Shown here: one piece after another, positions 15,890-24,219 of the stretch | Layout of the letters: the number at the start of each line of letters is the position of its first letter | How positions within the stretch are numbered: position 1 is the stretch's first letter | Assembly (NCBI GenBank): GCA_041395165.1 | Contig: JAWLBA010000002.1 | Location: 1 to 64,000 of the forward strand | Source of the DNA: JAIBCM01 sp041395165 | Lineage (GTDB): Bacteria > Verrucomicrobiota > Verrucomicrobiia > JADLBR01 > JAIBCM01 | Length of the DNA stretch: 64,000 nucleotides | Reading direction: 5' to 3' | The notes under the pieces: generated by a model | What the model was told of the DNA's origin: nothing | What the model saw: the letters and a program-made list of their open reading frames with translations, nothing else | The model's database searches: none | Translations under genes and position numbers: made by a program

Positions 15890-16348
15890 ATGCGACTTCA
15901 AACTTTGCTTCAGCCATCCTTAATTAAGTTGAGTGTTACAGAAACGAAACGCACAGCGGCGATTCGTGAGGTGGCAGAACTTTTAAGAGCGGATAAACGA
16001 ATCAAAGATTTTGAAAAATTTTATCAAGATTTGCTGACGCGGGAACGAATTGAAACGACATGTTTAGGGGCTGATACTGCATTGCCACATGCGCGCACGG
16101 ATCATGTTTCGGACATGGTGTTAGCGGTAGGTCGGAGTCAGGAAGGGGTTTTGTTTGAAAATTCGAATCAAACAGTTCGGCTCATTTTTTTGGTTGGCAC
16201 ACCCAAACGTATGGCCACGGATTATTTACGATTGGTGGGAACGATTGCGAGATTATTAAAGCAAGAAGCGATTCGTCAGTCGTTATTGACGGCTCCGGAC
16301 GAACAGGCATTTATTGAGGTTTTGGCACAAGCTGAGTTAAAACTTTAA
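15890..16348 (+). CDS. PTS EIIA-type (PtsN/fructose-family) phosphocarrier domain protein
   Basis: A 152-residue single EIIA domain of the mannitol/fructose type. The phospho-accepting histidine is in TALPHARTDHV, and GVLFENSNQTVRLIFLVGTP is the usual second block. No EIIB or EIIC component, HPr or EI is nearby, so a regulatory PtsN-like role is more likely than sugar uptake. The next gene, a LacI-type repressor, starts 14 bases on, hinting that the two respond to carbon status together. Confidence 0.85.
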   Translation: MRLQTLLQPSLIKLSVTETKRTAAIREVAELLRADKRIKDFEKFYQDLLTRERIETTCLGADTALPHARTDHVSDMVLAVGRSQEGVLFENSNQTVRLIFLVGTPKRMATDYLRLVGTIARLLKQEAIRQSLLTAPDEQAFIEVLAQAELKL

Positions 16349-16362
16349 TTCGTTTGTTGATT

Positions 16363-17382
16363 ATGACTAACTTAAAAAGTGTGGCGGCTGAGGCAGGGGT
16401 GTCTGTCATGGCTGTTTCTAAGGCGTTGCGTGATGCCTCTGACATAAGCGTTGGCACGAAAGAAAGAATTCGAAAAATTGCAGAACAGCTAGGTTATGTG
16501 CCCAATGGTAATGCGCGAGGGTTGAGAAATCGCAAATCTAACGCCATTGGTGTGGTTTTACCGCGATTGGATCAAGGGTTTTTTGCGCAAATTTTGTCGG
16601 GCATTTTAAAAAGCGCTTCCGAGACGGGGCATCAAATTTTTATTTGCCAAACCGATGACAATTTAGCGCTAGAATTAAAGGAATTAAGAACTTTGTTGGA
16701 GCGTCAAGTGGAGGGCATTTTGTTGGCGCCAGCTTTGCGCATGGGCGGAAGATTGGAATTTTTAGAGATGGTGACACAACGCAATATTCCCGTAGTTTTT
16801 TTGGATCGTTTCCCCGCTAACGCCACGCAATTTCCGCGCACCGGCTTTGTTGTGGCACAAGATCGTTTGGGGGCTTCGATCGCGACGGAATATTTGATAG
16901 CCCAAGGACATCGTGATATTTTGCATTTAGCGGGTCCGCTGGGCGCTTCTTCGACAGAGGAACGCTTGATGGGATATCGCAAGGCATTAGAGAAATCAAA
17001 AGTCGGCTACCGAGATTCATTAGTGTTTCGTGCAGGTTCCGATATTGAAGAGGGACGAAAAGCCATGATGCAGGTGTTAAGTGAAAAAGTTTCTTTTAGC
17101 GCGATTTTTGCGGTCAACGATTATGTGGCGGTTGGAGCTTGTGAAATTCTTTTATCGCAAGGAATTAAGATTCCGGAAGAGGTTTCGGTTGTGGGATTTG
17201 GTGATGTGCGATTAGCGAAGTATTATCAAGTGCCTCTCACCACGATTTATCAAGGACAAAAAGAATTAGGGCGTTTAAGTTTTGGTATGTTATTACAGAT
17301 GATTCAAGGCATTGAAGTTGAACCGCGACTTTTGCCTGTGCAATTGGTGGAACGAAAAAGTGTGGCTAAGGTGTTATCCTAG
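16363..17382 (+). CDS. LacI/GalR family transcriptional regulator
   Basis: About 339 residues. The N-terminal helix-turn-helix (SVAAEAGVSVMAVSKALRD) and hinge helix (GYVPNGNARGLRNRKS) are typical, followed by a periplasmic-binding-protein-like effector domain (IGVVLPRLDQGFFAQILSG). ATG at 16363 places the HTH right at the N-terminus; a TTG at 16354 is possible. The effector sugar cannot be named. The operator would be expected near the ptsN-like gene or the spacer, but I could not find a convincing palindrome apart from repeats. Confidence 0.9.
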   Translation: MTNLKSVAAEAGVSVMAVSKALRDASDISVGTKERIRKIAEQLGYVPNGNARGLRNRKSNAIGVVLPRLDQGFFAQILSGILKSASETGHQIFICQTDDNLALELKELRTLLERQVEGILLAPALRMGGRLEFLEMVTQRNIPVVFLDRFPANATQFPRTGFVVAQDRLGASIATEYLIAQGHRDILHLAGPLGASSTEERLMGYRKALEKSKVGYRDSLVFRAGSDIEEGRKAMMQVLSEKVSFSAIFAVNDYVAVGACEILLSQGIKIPEEVSVVGFGDVRLAKYYQVPLTTIYQGQKELGRLSFGMLLQMIQGIEVEPRLLPVQLVERKSVAKVLS

Positions 17383-17407
17383 GCTAGGTATATAATAACA
17401 TCCTTGT

Positions 17408-17492
17408 CTGTCCGAAGTGTCAAAGAACGCTAAGTGCTATCCTACAACGGCCAACTACACCTCTTGTCATTCCCGACTCGATCGGGGATCCA
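17408..17492 (+). repeat. Dispersed repeat family A, copy 2
   Basis: CTGTCCGAAGTGTCAAAGAA, CGCTAAGTGCTATCCTACAA and CGGCCAACTACACCTCTTGT are followed by the palindrome CATTCCCGACTCGATCGGGG. Orientation matches copies 1 and 3. It lies 170 bases upstream of the giant repeat gene, in a 278-base spacer that otherwise shows nothing recognisable. Confidence 0.8.
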
Positions 17493-17660
17493 ATCATCAA
17501 AACCCTCTCTCCAACCTGACAATGTGTTGTATGTTGAGGAGCTGTTAACCCTGTAAACCCTTTCAAGATTGATTATCACATTAAAATCCACCCATAAACC
17601 ATTTGACAATTAGCCCAGGCAAGGTTTTATTCTTCTCTACGTTGTCCGTGAAAATTTACT

Positions 17661-20600
17661 ATGCCCAAGACACCTAAACCCACAATTAAAGCTCTTAAAA
17701 AAAGGGATGTTAACAAGGGAAATCTCCCTGACATTGTTAAGCTTTCGGTAACCGGTAACAGGAGTAAACTAGCAGCTAGCAAATTAATCGCCGAGTTGGA
17801 CCCTGAGCTCAAGGGTGTTGCAAGAAAAATGCAATATGAGCACCATATGGACGGTCTTCGTCATGACACTCAAAGACTGAGGGGAGCTGAGGCCGAATTA
17901 ACAAGAATAGATGAAGCCATTGCAATAGCTGAAAGAAAAGTTACAGAAGCGAAAGACACTAGTGGCGGCAATGTGGCCGAAGCGGAGCATGCCCTAAAAG
18001 AGCTTAGGACTGAACGTTTGGGTACTGAAAGAGAATTGCGAAATGCTCGAATAAAGCTTAGAGATCGCAAAAAAAATACGGAGCCGTGGCTTACTGAAGT
18101 TCGAAGCGAATTAGACCCCAATGATCTCAGCACAATCAATGGTCTGATTCGTGAAGCAGATGCCTTTGGCACTACGGAAAACGTTGTCAAGCTTTCGGTT
18201 GGACCGAACGCAAAAACTAAGGAAGCTCGCGAATTCATCAGAAAATTGCCTGATGGTGAAAGAAAACATGCGCGGCGTTTACAGACAGATCATTACTTGC
18301 CCTATTTGCGTGAAGCGATTGATGAACGAAATAATGCTTCACAACGTCTTGAAAGCGCGACTAACAGAGTTGAAACTGCCAAAAAAACCGTGGCGGCTAC
18401 CCAACCTGAAGGAGGTACCTCCCATACTAATGCTGTTCAAGAACTCACAGATGCTGAGTCAGCTCTTAAAGATGCACAAAAACAATTACAAGGGGCTACA
18501 GCTACACTCAGACAACGCCAAGGTTATACTGAAACGTGGCTTGAAGAAGCCAGGACCGATCTTGAGCAGGCAGACCGTGAAGCTCTTGATGCAACCTTAC
18601 AAGGTGCAAGTCGCCCTCCGAGCAATATTGATAGCCGTCTCCAACAAGCTTTGGATCGGCGTGACACCGATTTTTTGCTTGTCGTTGATGCTATTAATAA
18701 AAAACAAGCAGCCGAGGAGGCTTTACGGGTTGCTGAGGCGAGCGAAAATATGGGGGCTATTAACGAAGCTCATGGTAATGTAGCTGAAGCCATTGGTGAT
18801 CTTCAAAAAGCTGAAAAAAGCTTACACAAAAATCAAGCAGCAGTTAATAGGGCAAACACAGTGTCCAGTGGGGCGCCAGGAGGTAATGCCCCAAAGCCCG
18901 TTCCTAAAACGGAAGCAGAAGCTGCTTACCAAATTGCTTTTTATAACGAAGCTAGAGCCGATCGCGAAAGGGCGGCTCAGGCTTTAGCTGCGGCAAAAAA
19001 AAGGAAGACTGATTTAGAAAGTGCTCAAGATCATAGCGCAGAAGCTTTAGCCTCAGCAGATCAGGAGATTCTTTCGGCACAAACCGATTTTAATCGAATA
19101 AATGCCGTTTATCATGCTCGTTCTAGAACCGCTACCGATTGGTTAAAAGAAGCAAGAGAAGCAGGAAATCTTGATAAAACGCATCTTAAACCGCTCGATG
19201 ATGCTTTAACTGAAGGACAAAATTTTGATGCTAGACTGGGAGCGGCTAAAGAAAAACCTACCCCAGAAGTCGCAGCAGTGCCGACCACCGAGATTCCTCC
19301 TCCTCCCAAACCAAGAGATAGCCTTGTTCCTCTTGGTTTTGAAGAGGATTCTCTGGTATTAGCGGTTACCAGGGATAGAAATATGAGGCCTGCTTTACAA
19401 AGGCTTAAGGATGCTTATCTCGATTTGCGAAGCGCCCGTAAAGAATTAAAGGATGCAACCGAGCGTGCAGCGGAAGCTAGGGATGCAGCTAAAACAAGCC
19501 CCTCACCAGCAAATGCTCAAGCAAGAGATGCTGCGGTTGCTGAAATGAGGGCCAAATCAGAAGCTGTTGAAACGGCTAACACTAAGGTGACAAGCGCATA
19601 CCAAAGTTATCATGCAATTTGTAAAAAAAATGGTGTTGACAAAAGTCTTGCCAATGATGTCTGGGGAAAGGTTAAAGATGAAGTAAAAGCAGCTGAACGT
19701 GTGACACCTGCTCAGATTCAAAAAGCTGCTGATTTTCTTAAAGAAAAAGGTGTTACTAATCAGGCTCTGGCGGCAGCTATAGCTCGACGTCAACAAGATC
19801 TGCTTAAATGCCGCAGAGCAACTGATGAGCATAATCAGGCGAAAACCCATTTACAGGAAGCGCAAAAAGCCCTTTCTCAAGAGACGGATAATCCTGTTAA
19901 ACAGGAGGCTGTTAAAAACGCACTCGATCAGTTAGATGCCAAAAAAAGGGCCTATGATGATGCCCGTAATGCATATGACCTTTCCTCTCGGCACTATGAT
20001 AATATTGCCAATAGAAATGATGGTGCCGATAAGGTTGTTGCCGATCAAGTTTGGGAAAAAATTAAAGAAGACACTAAAACTTATAAGACAAATGAAAGTA
20101 TTGATGCTTTAAATTTAGATAAAGCTAGAGATCTATTAACCAGTCATGATATCACTGATGATAAAGTTGCTCACGATCTCGCCAAAGCTGAAGCGCTCTA
20201 TAAAATCAATAAAGATGCTCAGCAAGCAGCCAAAGAAGCAGCTGATGCTCGGAATAAAGTTCTTACTGAAGTGGGTGGCAATACGGATAATGAGGCTTAT
20301 AAGGAAGCCGCAGCTCTAGCTGAAACTTTGGCCACCGAGGCTAAAGCAGCAAGAACAGATTATGATGGTGCGTATGCCAATTATAAAGCGAGTTGCAAAA
20401 CCCGTCACATACCAAAAGATAAGGCTACAGAAATTTGGAAGGAAATTCGAGAAGAAGTTAAAAATGAAGTTAAATATGACCCAGAAAAGCTTGCCCAACT
20501 CGAAAGAGAAAGAAATGAGGCTTGGGATGCTTTGCAAACAGCTAAAGCGGTAGAAAAAAATGCTCCTTTAGCAGAAAAGAGTGCAGCCGCAGCGGCGCTT

Positions 20601-22310
20601 AGAGAGGCAAGAGTTCAATACGAAGCCAAATATCAAGCTCATTATAAAGCTCATAGAGCAGCCTTGCAAAAAGTTGGTGGTGGCGCGGCGGCGCTTGCGG
20701 TTTTAGTGGGTAGTGAAGGCTGTTTTGCGCAGGCTGAAGAAACATTGGAAGAGTTTGGTATTGAAGATGTCAATGTTACCCTGGCATTGGTTGAGCGCAA
20801 AGAAGCTTCGGACGCTTTAGAGGAAGCGCGTCGTGCAAACGCCGCTGCGATCAAACAGATCAATGAAACTCGGGTGGCTTGGGATGCCAACCCTCAAGAT
20901 ACTGAAAAATTAGCAGCCTTTCAAGCAGCGCAGGTAAATTACGAAGCTCAAAAAGAAGCCCTGACTAAGACCGAAGCGGATTACGATCAAGCCAATCGTG
21001 CTTTCCAAGCAGCTTGCAAACAAAATGAAATCGAGCCGGAAGTCGCTCGTGTTATTGAGTTGCGATTTTTAAGTAAATATTATTTTCCCGAAGAGTTGGC
21101 GTTGGCAAAAGCAGCTAAAAATCGCGCTTTTGGCGAGTGGAGTAATGCTTTCGAAATTACCAAAGCTCGCGGGAAGCAACTTACGGAGCTCATCCGAGCA
21201 GGCGCTCCTGAAGAAACGATTCTCGAAGCTCAAGGGAAGTATCGCGAGGCTTATCTAACCGCTATAGAAAAAACACAAAATTATCTTCCGATTCGCGAGC
21301 GTTATCTTCGCATGGCCAAGGTCATGCAAGAGCCTAAAGCGAAAAATCAGCAGGAATTGACAAAGTCAGAATCGACGCGACCTAATGGATTGGGAATTGA
21401 ACCTGAAGACGAATATAAAGATATCATTAAAGAAACTCGGGCATTAGCTCAGTATACTGATGCCGAAGCGCGAAAAGCAGGAGAAGAACGAGCAAGATTT
21501 GAAAAAGAAATGCGCGACTCTGGAGTGGGGCCTGAAGCCATTACGTCCTATGGAAAAGTAGTTAAAGCTCAAGAAGAAGCCCAGAAAGCCGCAAAGGATG
21601 CTTCTGATTTATCGGTAAAAATGCGAGTTGCCGCGAAGCGTCGCAAAGACTTAGGCGAGTGGGTGGATGAATATAGCGGCAATCCTGCAGAAGAAACGGG
21701 CGTGTTAGTTGATCTTTATGTAGACATGAAAGGAGAGCTGGCTACAGCAGCTGGAACCGATCCAACGGATGCTTCAGGATTTACTTTGGATTTTTTGGGG
21801 CTAGGCGAAAAGATATCTAACGCATTGGACCTTCCTGATAATCTGGAGCTTGCGGGACAACTTTATCGAGAGGCCAAGTCCACAATAGAAGAAATAAATA
21901 GTGGAGACGCCAAGAGGACGCTGGTAGCGACTTATAATTTCAAAACAGAAATGGGAATAAGAGCTCAGGATGAAGATGCTGCAATGTTTTCAAACAAGTT
22001 GCATTCTGCTCCCGTTACTATTCCTACCATTCCTGATCCTAAGGCATCATCAACAGAGCAACAGCCACCGCGCGATCAGCGAGTGGCACAAACGACGCAA
22101 AAGCCCAAAGAATTAGGCAACGCCACATCAAAACAGGCAGCGTGGAAGCAAGCAGAAGAAATTCCAGCATCACAAAATGTTACGCGTAATGTTTGGGAAT
22201 CGCCTGATATGAATTATTGCGATGCCACTTACGAAAATGCAACGATTGTAGAACAAAGCATAGAGCCCAATACAACACCTACTCCAAAAGCTTCTGTTCC
22301 AACCTGTTAA
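17661..22310 (+). CDS. Giant (1549-residue) Ala/Glu/Lys-rich helical repeat protein, function unknown
   Basis: I do not recognise this protein. It is almost entirely predicted helix and coiled coil, with no signal peptide, no transmembrane helix at the N-terminus and no catalytic motif. Residues about 24-173 and 174-320 are two copies of a 150-residue unit, each opening (D/N)-(I/V)-VKLSV and ending T-E-x-WL-x-E-x-R. Related pieces lie at about 322-400 and 417-520. After a proline linker at 530-553, a second unit of about 125 residues recurs at roughly 560-676, 681-806 and 812-934, ending VW-x-K-(V/I)-K-x-(E/D)-x-K or similar. Degenerate copies continue to about 1220. Residues 1003-1024 resemble an embedded signal peptide. 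The tail (about 1450-1549) is proline/threonine/glutamine-rich and ends in Cys. It is bracketed by two direct repeats. Possible roles are cytoplasmic scaffold, filament or exported adhesin. Confidence 0.75.
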   Translation: MPKTPKPTIKALKKRDVNKGNLPDIVKLSVTGNRSKLAASKLIAELDPELKGVARKMQYEHHMDGLRHDTQRLRGAEAELTRIDEAIAIAERKVTEAKDTSGGNVAEAEHALKELRTERLGTERELRNARIKLRDRKKNTEPWLTEVRSELDPNDLSTINGLIREADAFGTTENVVKLSVGPNAKTKEAREFIRKLPDGERKHARRLQTDHYLPYLREAIDERNNASQRLESATNRVETAKKTVAATQPEGGTSHTNAVQELTDAESALKDAQKQLQGATATLRQRQGYTETWLEEARTDLEQADREALDATLQGASRPPSNIDSRLQQALDRRDTDFLLVVDAINKKQAAEEALRVAEASENMGAINEAHGNVAEAIGDLQKAEKSLHKNQAAVNRANTVSSGAPGGNAPKPVPKTEAEAAYQIAFYNEARADRERAAQALAAAKKRKTDLESAQDHSAEALASADQEILSAQTDFNRINAVYHARSRTATDWLKEAREAGNLDKTHLKPLDDALTEGQNFDARLGAAKEKPTPEVAAVPTTEIPPPPKPRDSLVPLGFEEDSLVLAVTRDRNMRPALQRLKDAYLDLRSARKELKDATERAAEARDAAKTSPSPANAQARDAAVAEMRAKSEAVETANTKVTSAYQSYHAICKKNGVDKSLANDVWGKVKDEVKAAERVTPAQIQKAADFLKEKGVTNQALAAAIARRQQDLLKCRRATDEHNQAKTHLQEAQKALSQETDNPVKQEAVKNALDQLDAKKRAYDDARNAYDLSSRHYDNIANRNDGADKVVADQVWEKIKEDTKTYKTNESIDALNLDKARDLLTSHDITDDKVAHDLAKAEALYKINKDAQQAAKEAADARNKVLTEVGGNTDNEAYKEAAALAETLATEAKAARTDYDGAYANYKASCKTRHIPKDKATEIWKEIREEVKNEVKYDPEKLAQLERERNEAWDALQTAKAVEKNAPLAEKSAAAAALREARVQYEAKYQAHYKAHRAALQKVGGGAAALAVLVGSEGCFAQAEETLEEFGIEDVNVTLALVERKEASDALEEARRANAAAIKQINETRVAWDANPQDTEKLAAFQAAQVNYEAQKEALTKTEADYDQANRAFQAACKQNEIEPEVARVIELRFLSKYYFPEELALAKAAKNRAFGEWSNAFEITKARGKQLTELIRAGAPEETILEAQGKYREAYLTAIEKTQNYLPIRERYLRMAKVMQEPKAKNQQELTKSESTRPNGLGIEPEDEYKDIIKETRALAQYTDAEARKAGEERARFEKEMRDSGVGPEAITSYGKVVKAQEEAQKAAKDASDLSVKMRVAAKRRKDLGEWVDEYSGNPAEETGVLVDLYVDMKGELATAAGTDPTDASGFTLDFLGLGEKISNALDLPDNLELAGQLYREAKSTIEEINSGDAKRTLVATYNFKTEMGIRAQDEDAAMFSNKLHSAPVTIPTIPDPKASSTEQQPPRDQRVAQTTQKPKELGNATSKQAAWKQAEEIPASQNVTRNVWESPDMNYCDATYENATIVEQSIEPNTTPTPKASVPTC

Positions 22311-22406
22311 AGATTTTTATTATTCGCAACTGGCGCTCACTTTGAACCAGCGGTTTGCTAGATAGAGTCAACAGCGTCCTTTGTCATCCTTGAGCTTTGA
22401 GCACAA

Positions 22407-22500
22407 CTGTCCGAACGAAGTGCCAAAGAACGCTAAGTGTTATCCTACAACGGCCAACTACACCCTCTTGTCGCTCCCGACTCGGCGGGACGAGGATGAC
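22407..22500 (+). repeat. Dispersed repeat family A, copy 3 (more diverged)
   Basis: CTGTCCGAACGAAGTGCCAA, then AGAACGCTAAGTGTTATCCT and ACAACGGCCAACTACACCCT match copy 2, with a four-base insertion (CGAA) near the start and an altered tail (CTCCCGACTCGGCGGGACGA). It sits in the 204-base spacer between the giant gene and xseB. Confidence 0.75.
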
Positions 22501-22514
22501 AGCTGCCGGACGAA

Positions 22515-22826
22515 TTAGAGAAGCAAATTTTCTTCCGTTTCAGTGGATTCAACAGAAAGTGTTTTTTTTACAGTCATTTCTGTCGTGAGGGGATTGTCTT
22601 GAGCATCAGGTTGAATTTGTTGAACGCGTTTTTCAGCTTCTTTTAATTTTTCTTCGCAAAATTTTTTCAAGCGAGTACCTTCTTCATAGCGTTGCAGGAT
22701 GTCTTCCAAAGGAAGTTCGGCATTTTCCATTTCTTCAACAATTTTTTCTAATCGTTCCATGGCGACTTCGAAGTTGGTGGGTTCTTTTTCCTTATTTTCT
22801 TTAGTTTGTTTTTTATTGTTGGCCAT
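22515..22826 (-). CDS. xseB: Exodeoxyribonuclease VII small subunit
   Basis: XseB binds several-fold to XseA to form exonuclease VII, which degrades single-stranded DNA. The core FEVAMERLEKIVEEMENAEL, then PLEDILQRYEEGTRLKKFCE, is diagnostic. It is 103 residues rather than the usual 70-80, with a charged lysine/glutamate leader of about 18 residues and a threonine-rich tail of about 30. It lies 25 bases downstream of xseA on the same strand. Confidence 0.93.
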   Translation of the reverse strand: MANNKKQTKENKEKEPTNFEVAMERLEKIVEEMENAELPLEDILQRYEEGTRLKKFCEEKLKEAEKRVQQIQPDAQDNPLTTEMTVKKTLSVESTETEENLLL

Positions 22827-22851
22827 AATGAGAGTGAGGAGTGAATTTAGG

Positions 22852-24150
22852 TTATTTTACTTTAGCATCAATTGTGCCATCGTGCATTTGAACTTGAAAA
22901 GAGTCTTCTGGAGTAAGTTGGCGCGAAGAGCGAACCAGTTTTCCTTCCGGAGTTTTGATTAAGGCAAACCCTCGTTCCAGTGTGTGTAAGGGATTGAGAA
23001 GTTCGAGTTTGGCGGCCAATGCTTTGAGTTGTGAGAAGAAAATGGGGATTAAGCGAGTTGGGCTATATTGTTCTAATACCGAAATTTGTGTTTGAAGTTC
23101 ATAACGTTTTTGTTGAGCAGCTAAGCGAGGGGCTTGAGAAAGTTTTTCAGCGAGATCGTCTATTCGCTGCTGAAAAAGAGCAATAATGCGAACGGGATCG
23201 CGAAAGACTGTGCTTTTTGCACAGCGATTGAGATGAAGTCGAAGTTGGGTGAGTTGATGTTGGAGAGCGCGCTGCAAAACAAAATGATGTTTGGTGATGG
23301 ATTTTAAAATTTCCTGACAATCTTGAATTAAAAGTTCCGCAGCCGCGCTGGGAGTAGGGGCGCGAAGGTCAGCTACGAAGTCAGCAATGGTAAAATCAAC
23401 TTCATGGCCCACGCCTGAAATGGTTGGAATTGGGCAGGCTGCGATGGCGCGAGCAACAATTTCTTCATTAAACGACCAAAGGTCTTCCAAACTGCCACCG
23501 CCTCGAGCGAGAATGATGGCGTCTAAAGAAAGCACCCCATTTTGATGCCAGTGGCTGAGTTGTTGAAGTGCTTGGCTGATTTCCTGAGCTGATTCATTGC
23601 CTTGAACTCGCACAGGATATAAATAAAGCTGAAGTTGTGGTGCGCGCCGTTTCAAAATATTGAGCATGTCTTGGATCGCGGCTCCAGTAGGCGAAGTGAT
23701 AATAGCGACTCGACTTGGGTAGCGTGGCAGAATTTTTTTTATTTCTGAATCGAATAAGCCTTCGGCCAAAAGCTTTTTTTTGAGTGCTTCAAAACGTTGT
23801 TGGAGATCGCCGAGACCTTGGGGCATCATTTGACGCGCAATGATCTGGTATTTGCCTTGAAGTTCGTAAACGGTAATTTCACCAAAAAGGGCGACTTGTT
23901 GCCCGTCCTTGGGTTGAAATGGGATAGTGCTTGCGATTCCTTTAAAAAGCACTGCCGATAATTGAGCCGAAGCATCTTTTAACGTAAAATAGCAGTGACC
24001 AGAATTTTGCCTGCGAAAATTGGAAATTTCGCCTTTTACCCAAACGGAACCCAATCGATCTTCCAGTAAATCACGGATTTGGCGCGTGAGCTCGCTAACA
24101 GTTAGGCAGGTTTTACTTGTTTGAGTAATCACAGGGGATAAGCTTGACAT
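22852..24150 (-). CDS. xseA: Exodeoxyribonuclease VII large subunit
   Basis: The 432-residue protein begins with an OB-fold (LTRQIRDLLEDRLGSVWVKGEIS, about residues 20-110). The catalytic domain follows, with ALFGEITVYELQGKYQIIA, ITSPTGAAIQDML, LARGGGSLEDLWSFNEE and SGVGHEVDFTIADFVADLR, the last two being invariant family blocks. A coiled-coil region and a short beta tail follow. It is the first gene of xseA-xseB; in many bacteria the next genes are ispA and dxs, which here lie 8 kb away on the opposite strand. Confidence 0.95.
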   Translation of the reverse strand: MSSLSPVITQTSKTCLTVSELTRQIRDLLEDRLGSVWVKGEISNFRRQNSGHCYFTLKDASAQLSAVLFKGIASTIPFQPKDGQQVALFGEITVYELQGKYQIIARQMMPQGLGDLQQRFEALKKKLLAEGLFDSEIKKILPRYPSRVAIITSPTGAAIQDMLNILKRRAPQLQLYLYPVRVQGNESAQEISQALQQLSHWHQNGVLSLDAIILARGGGSLEDLWSFNEEIVARAIAACPIPTISGVGHEVDFTIADFVADLRAPTPSAAAELLIQDCQEILKSITKHHFVLQRALQHQLTQLRLHLNRCAKSTVFRDPVRIIALFQQRIDDLAEKLSQAPRLAAQQKRYELQTQISVLEQYSPTRLIPIFFSQLKALAAKLELLNPLHTLERGFALIKTPEGKLVRSSRQLTPEDSFQVQMHDGTIDAKVK

Positions 24151-24219
24151 TAATTAAAATGGATCGCCATCATTAAAATAGGTCATTCATTGTAAATTTT
24201 TACTTAAAAAGGAAAAATT

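Noticed and set aside
18151..18783. 210-codon open frame in another frame within the giant gene
   Set aside because: It is a shadow of the long Ala/Glu/Lys-rich reading frame; composition is that expected from frame-shifted reading.
17661..22310. Giant protein as a phage tail tape-measure protein
   Set aside because: No other phage genes lie nearby, there are no transmembrane stretches typical of tape measures, and the repeats are much longer than tape-measure periodicities.
22397..22588. 63-codon open frame on the plus strand
   Set aside because: It starts inside repeat copy 3 and runs antisense into xseB; no coding signs.
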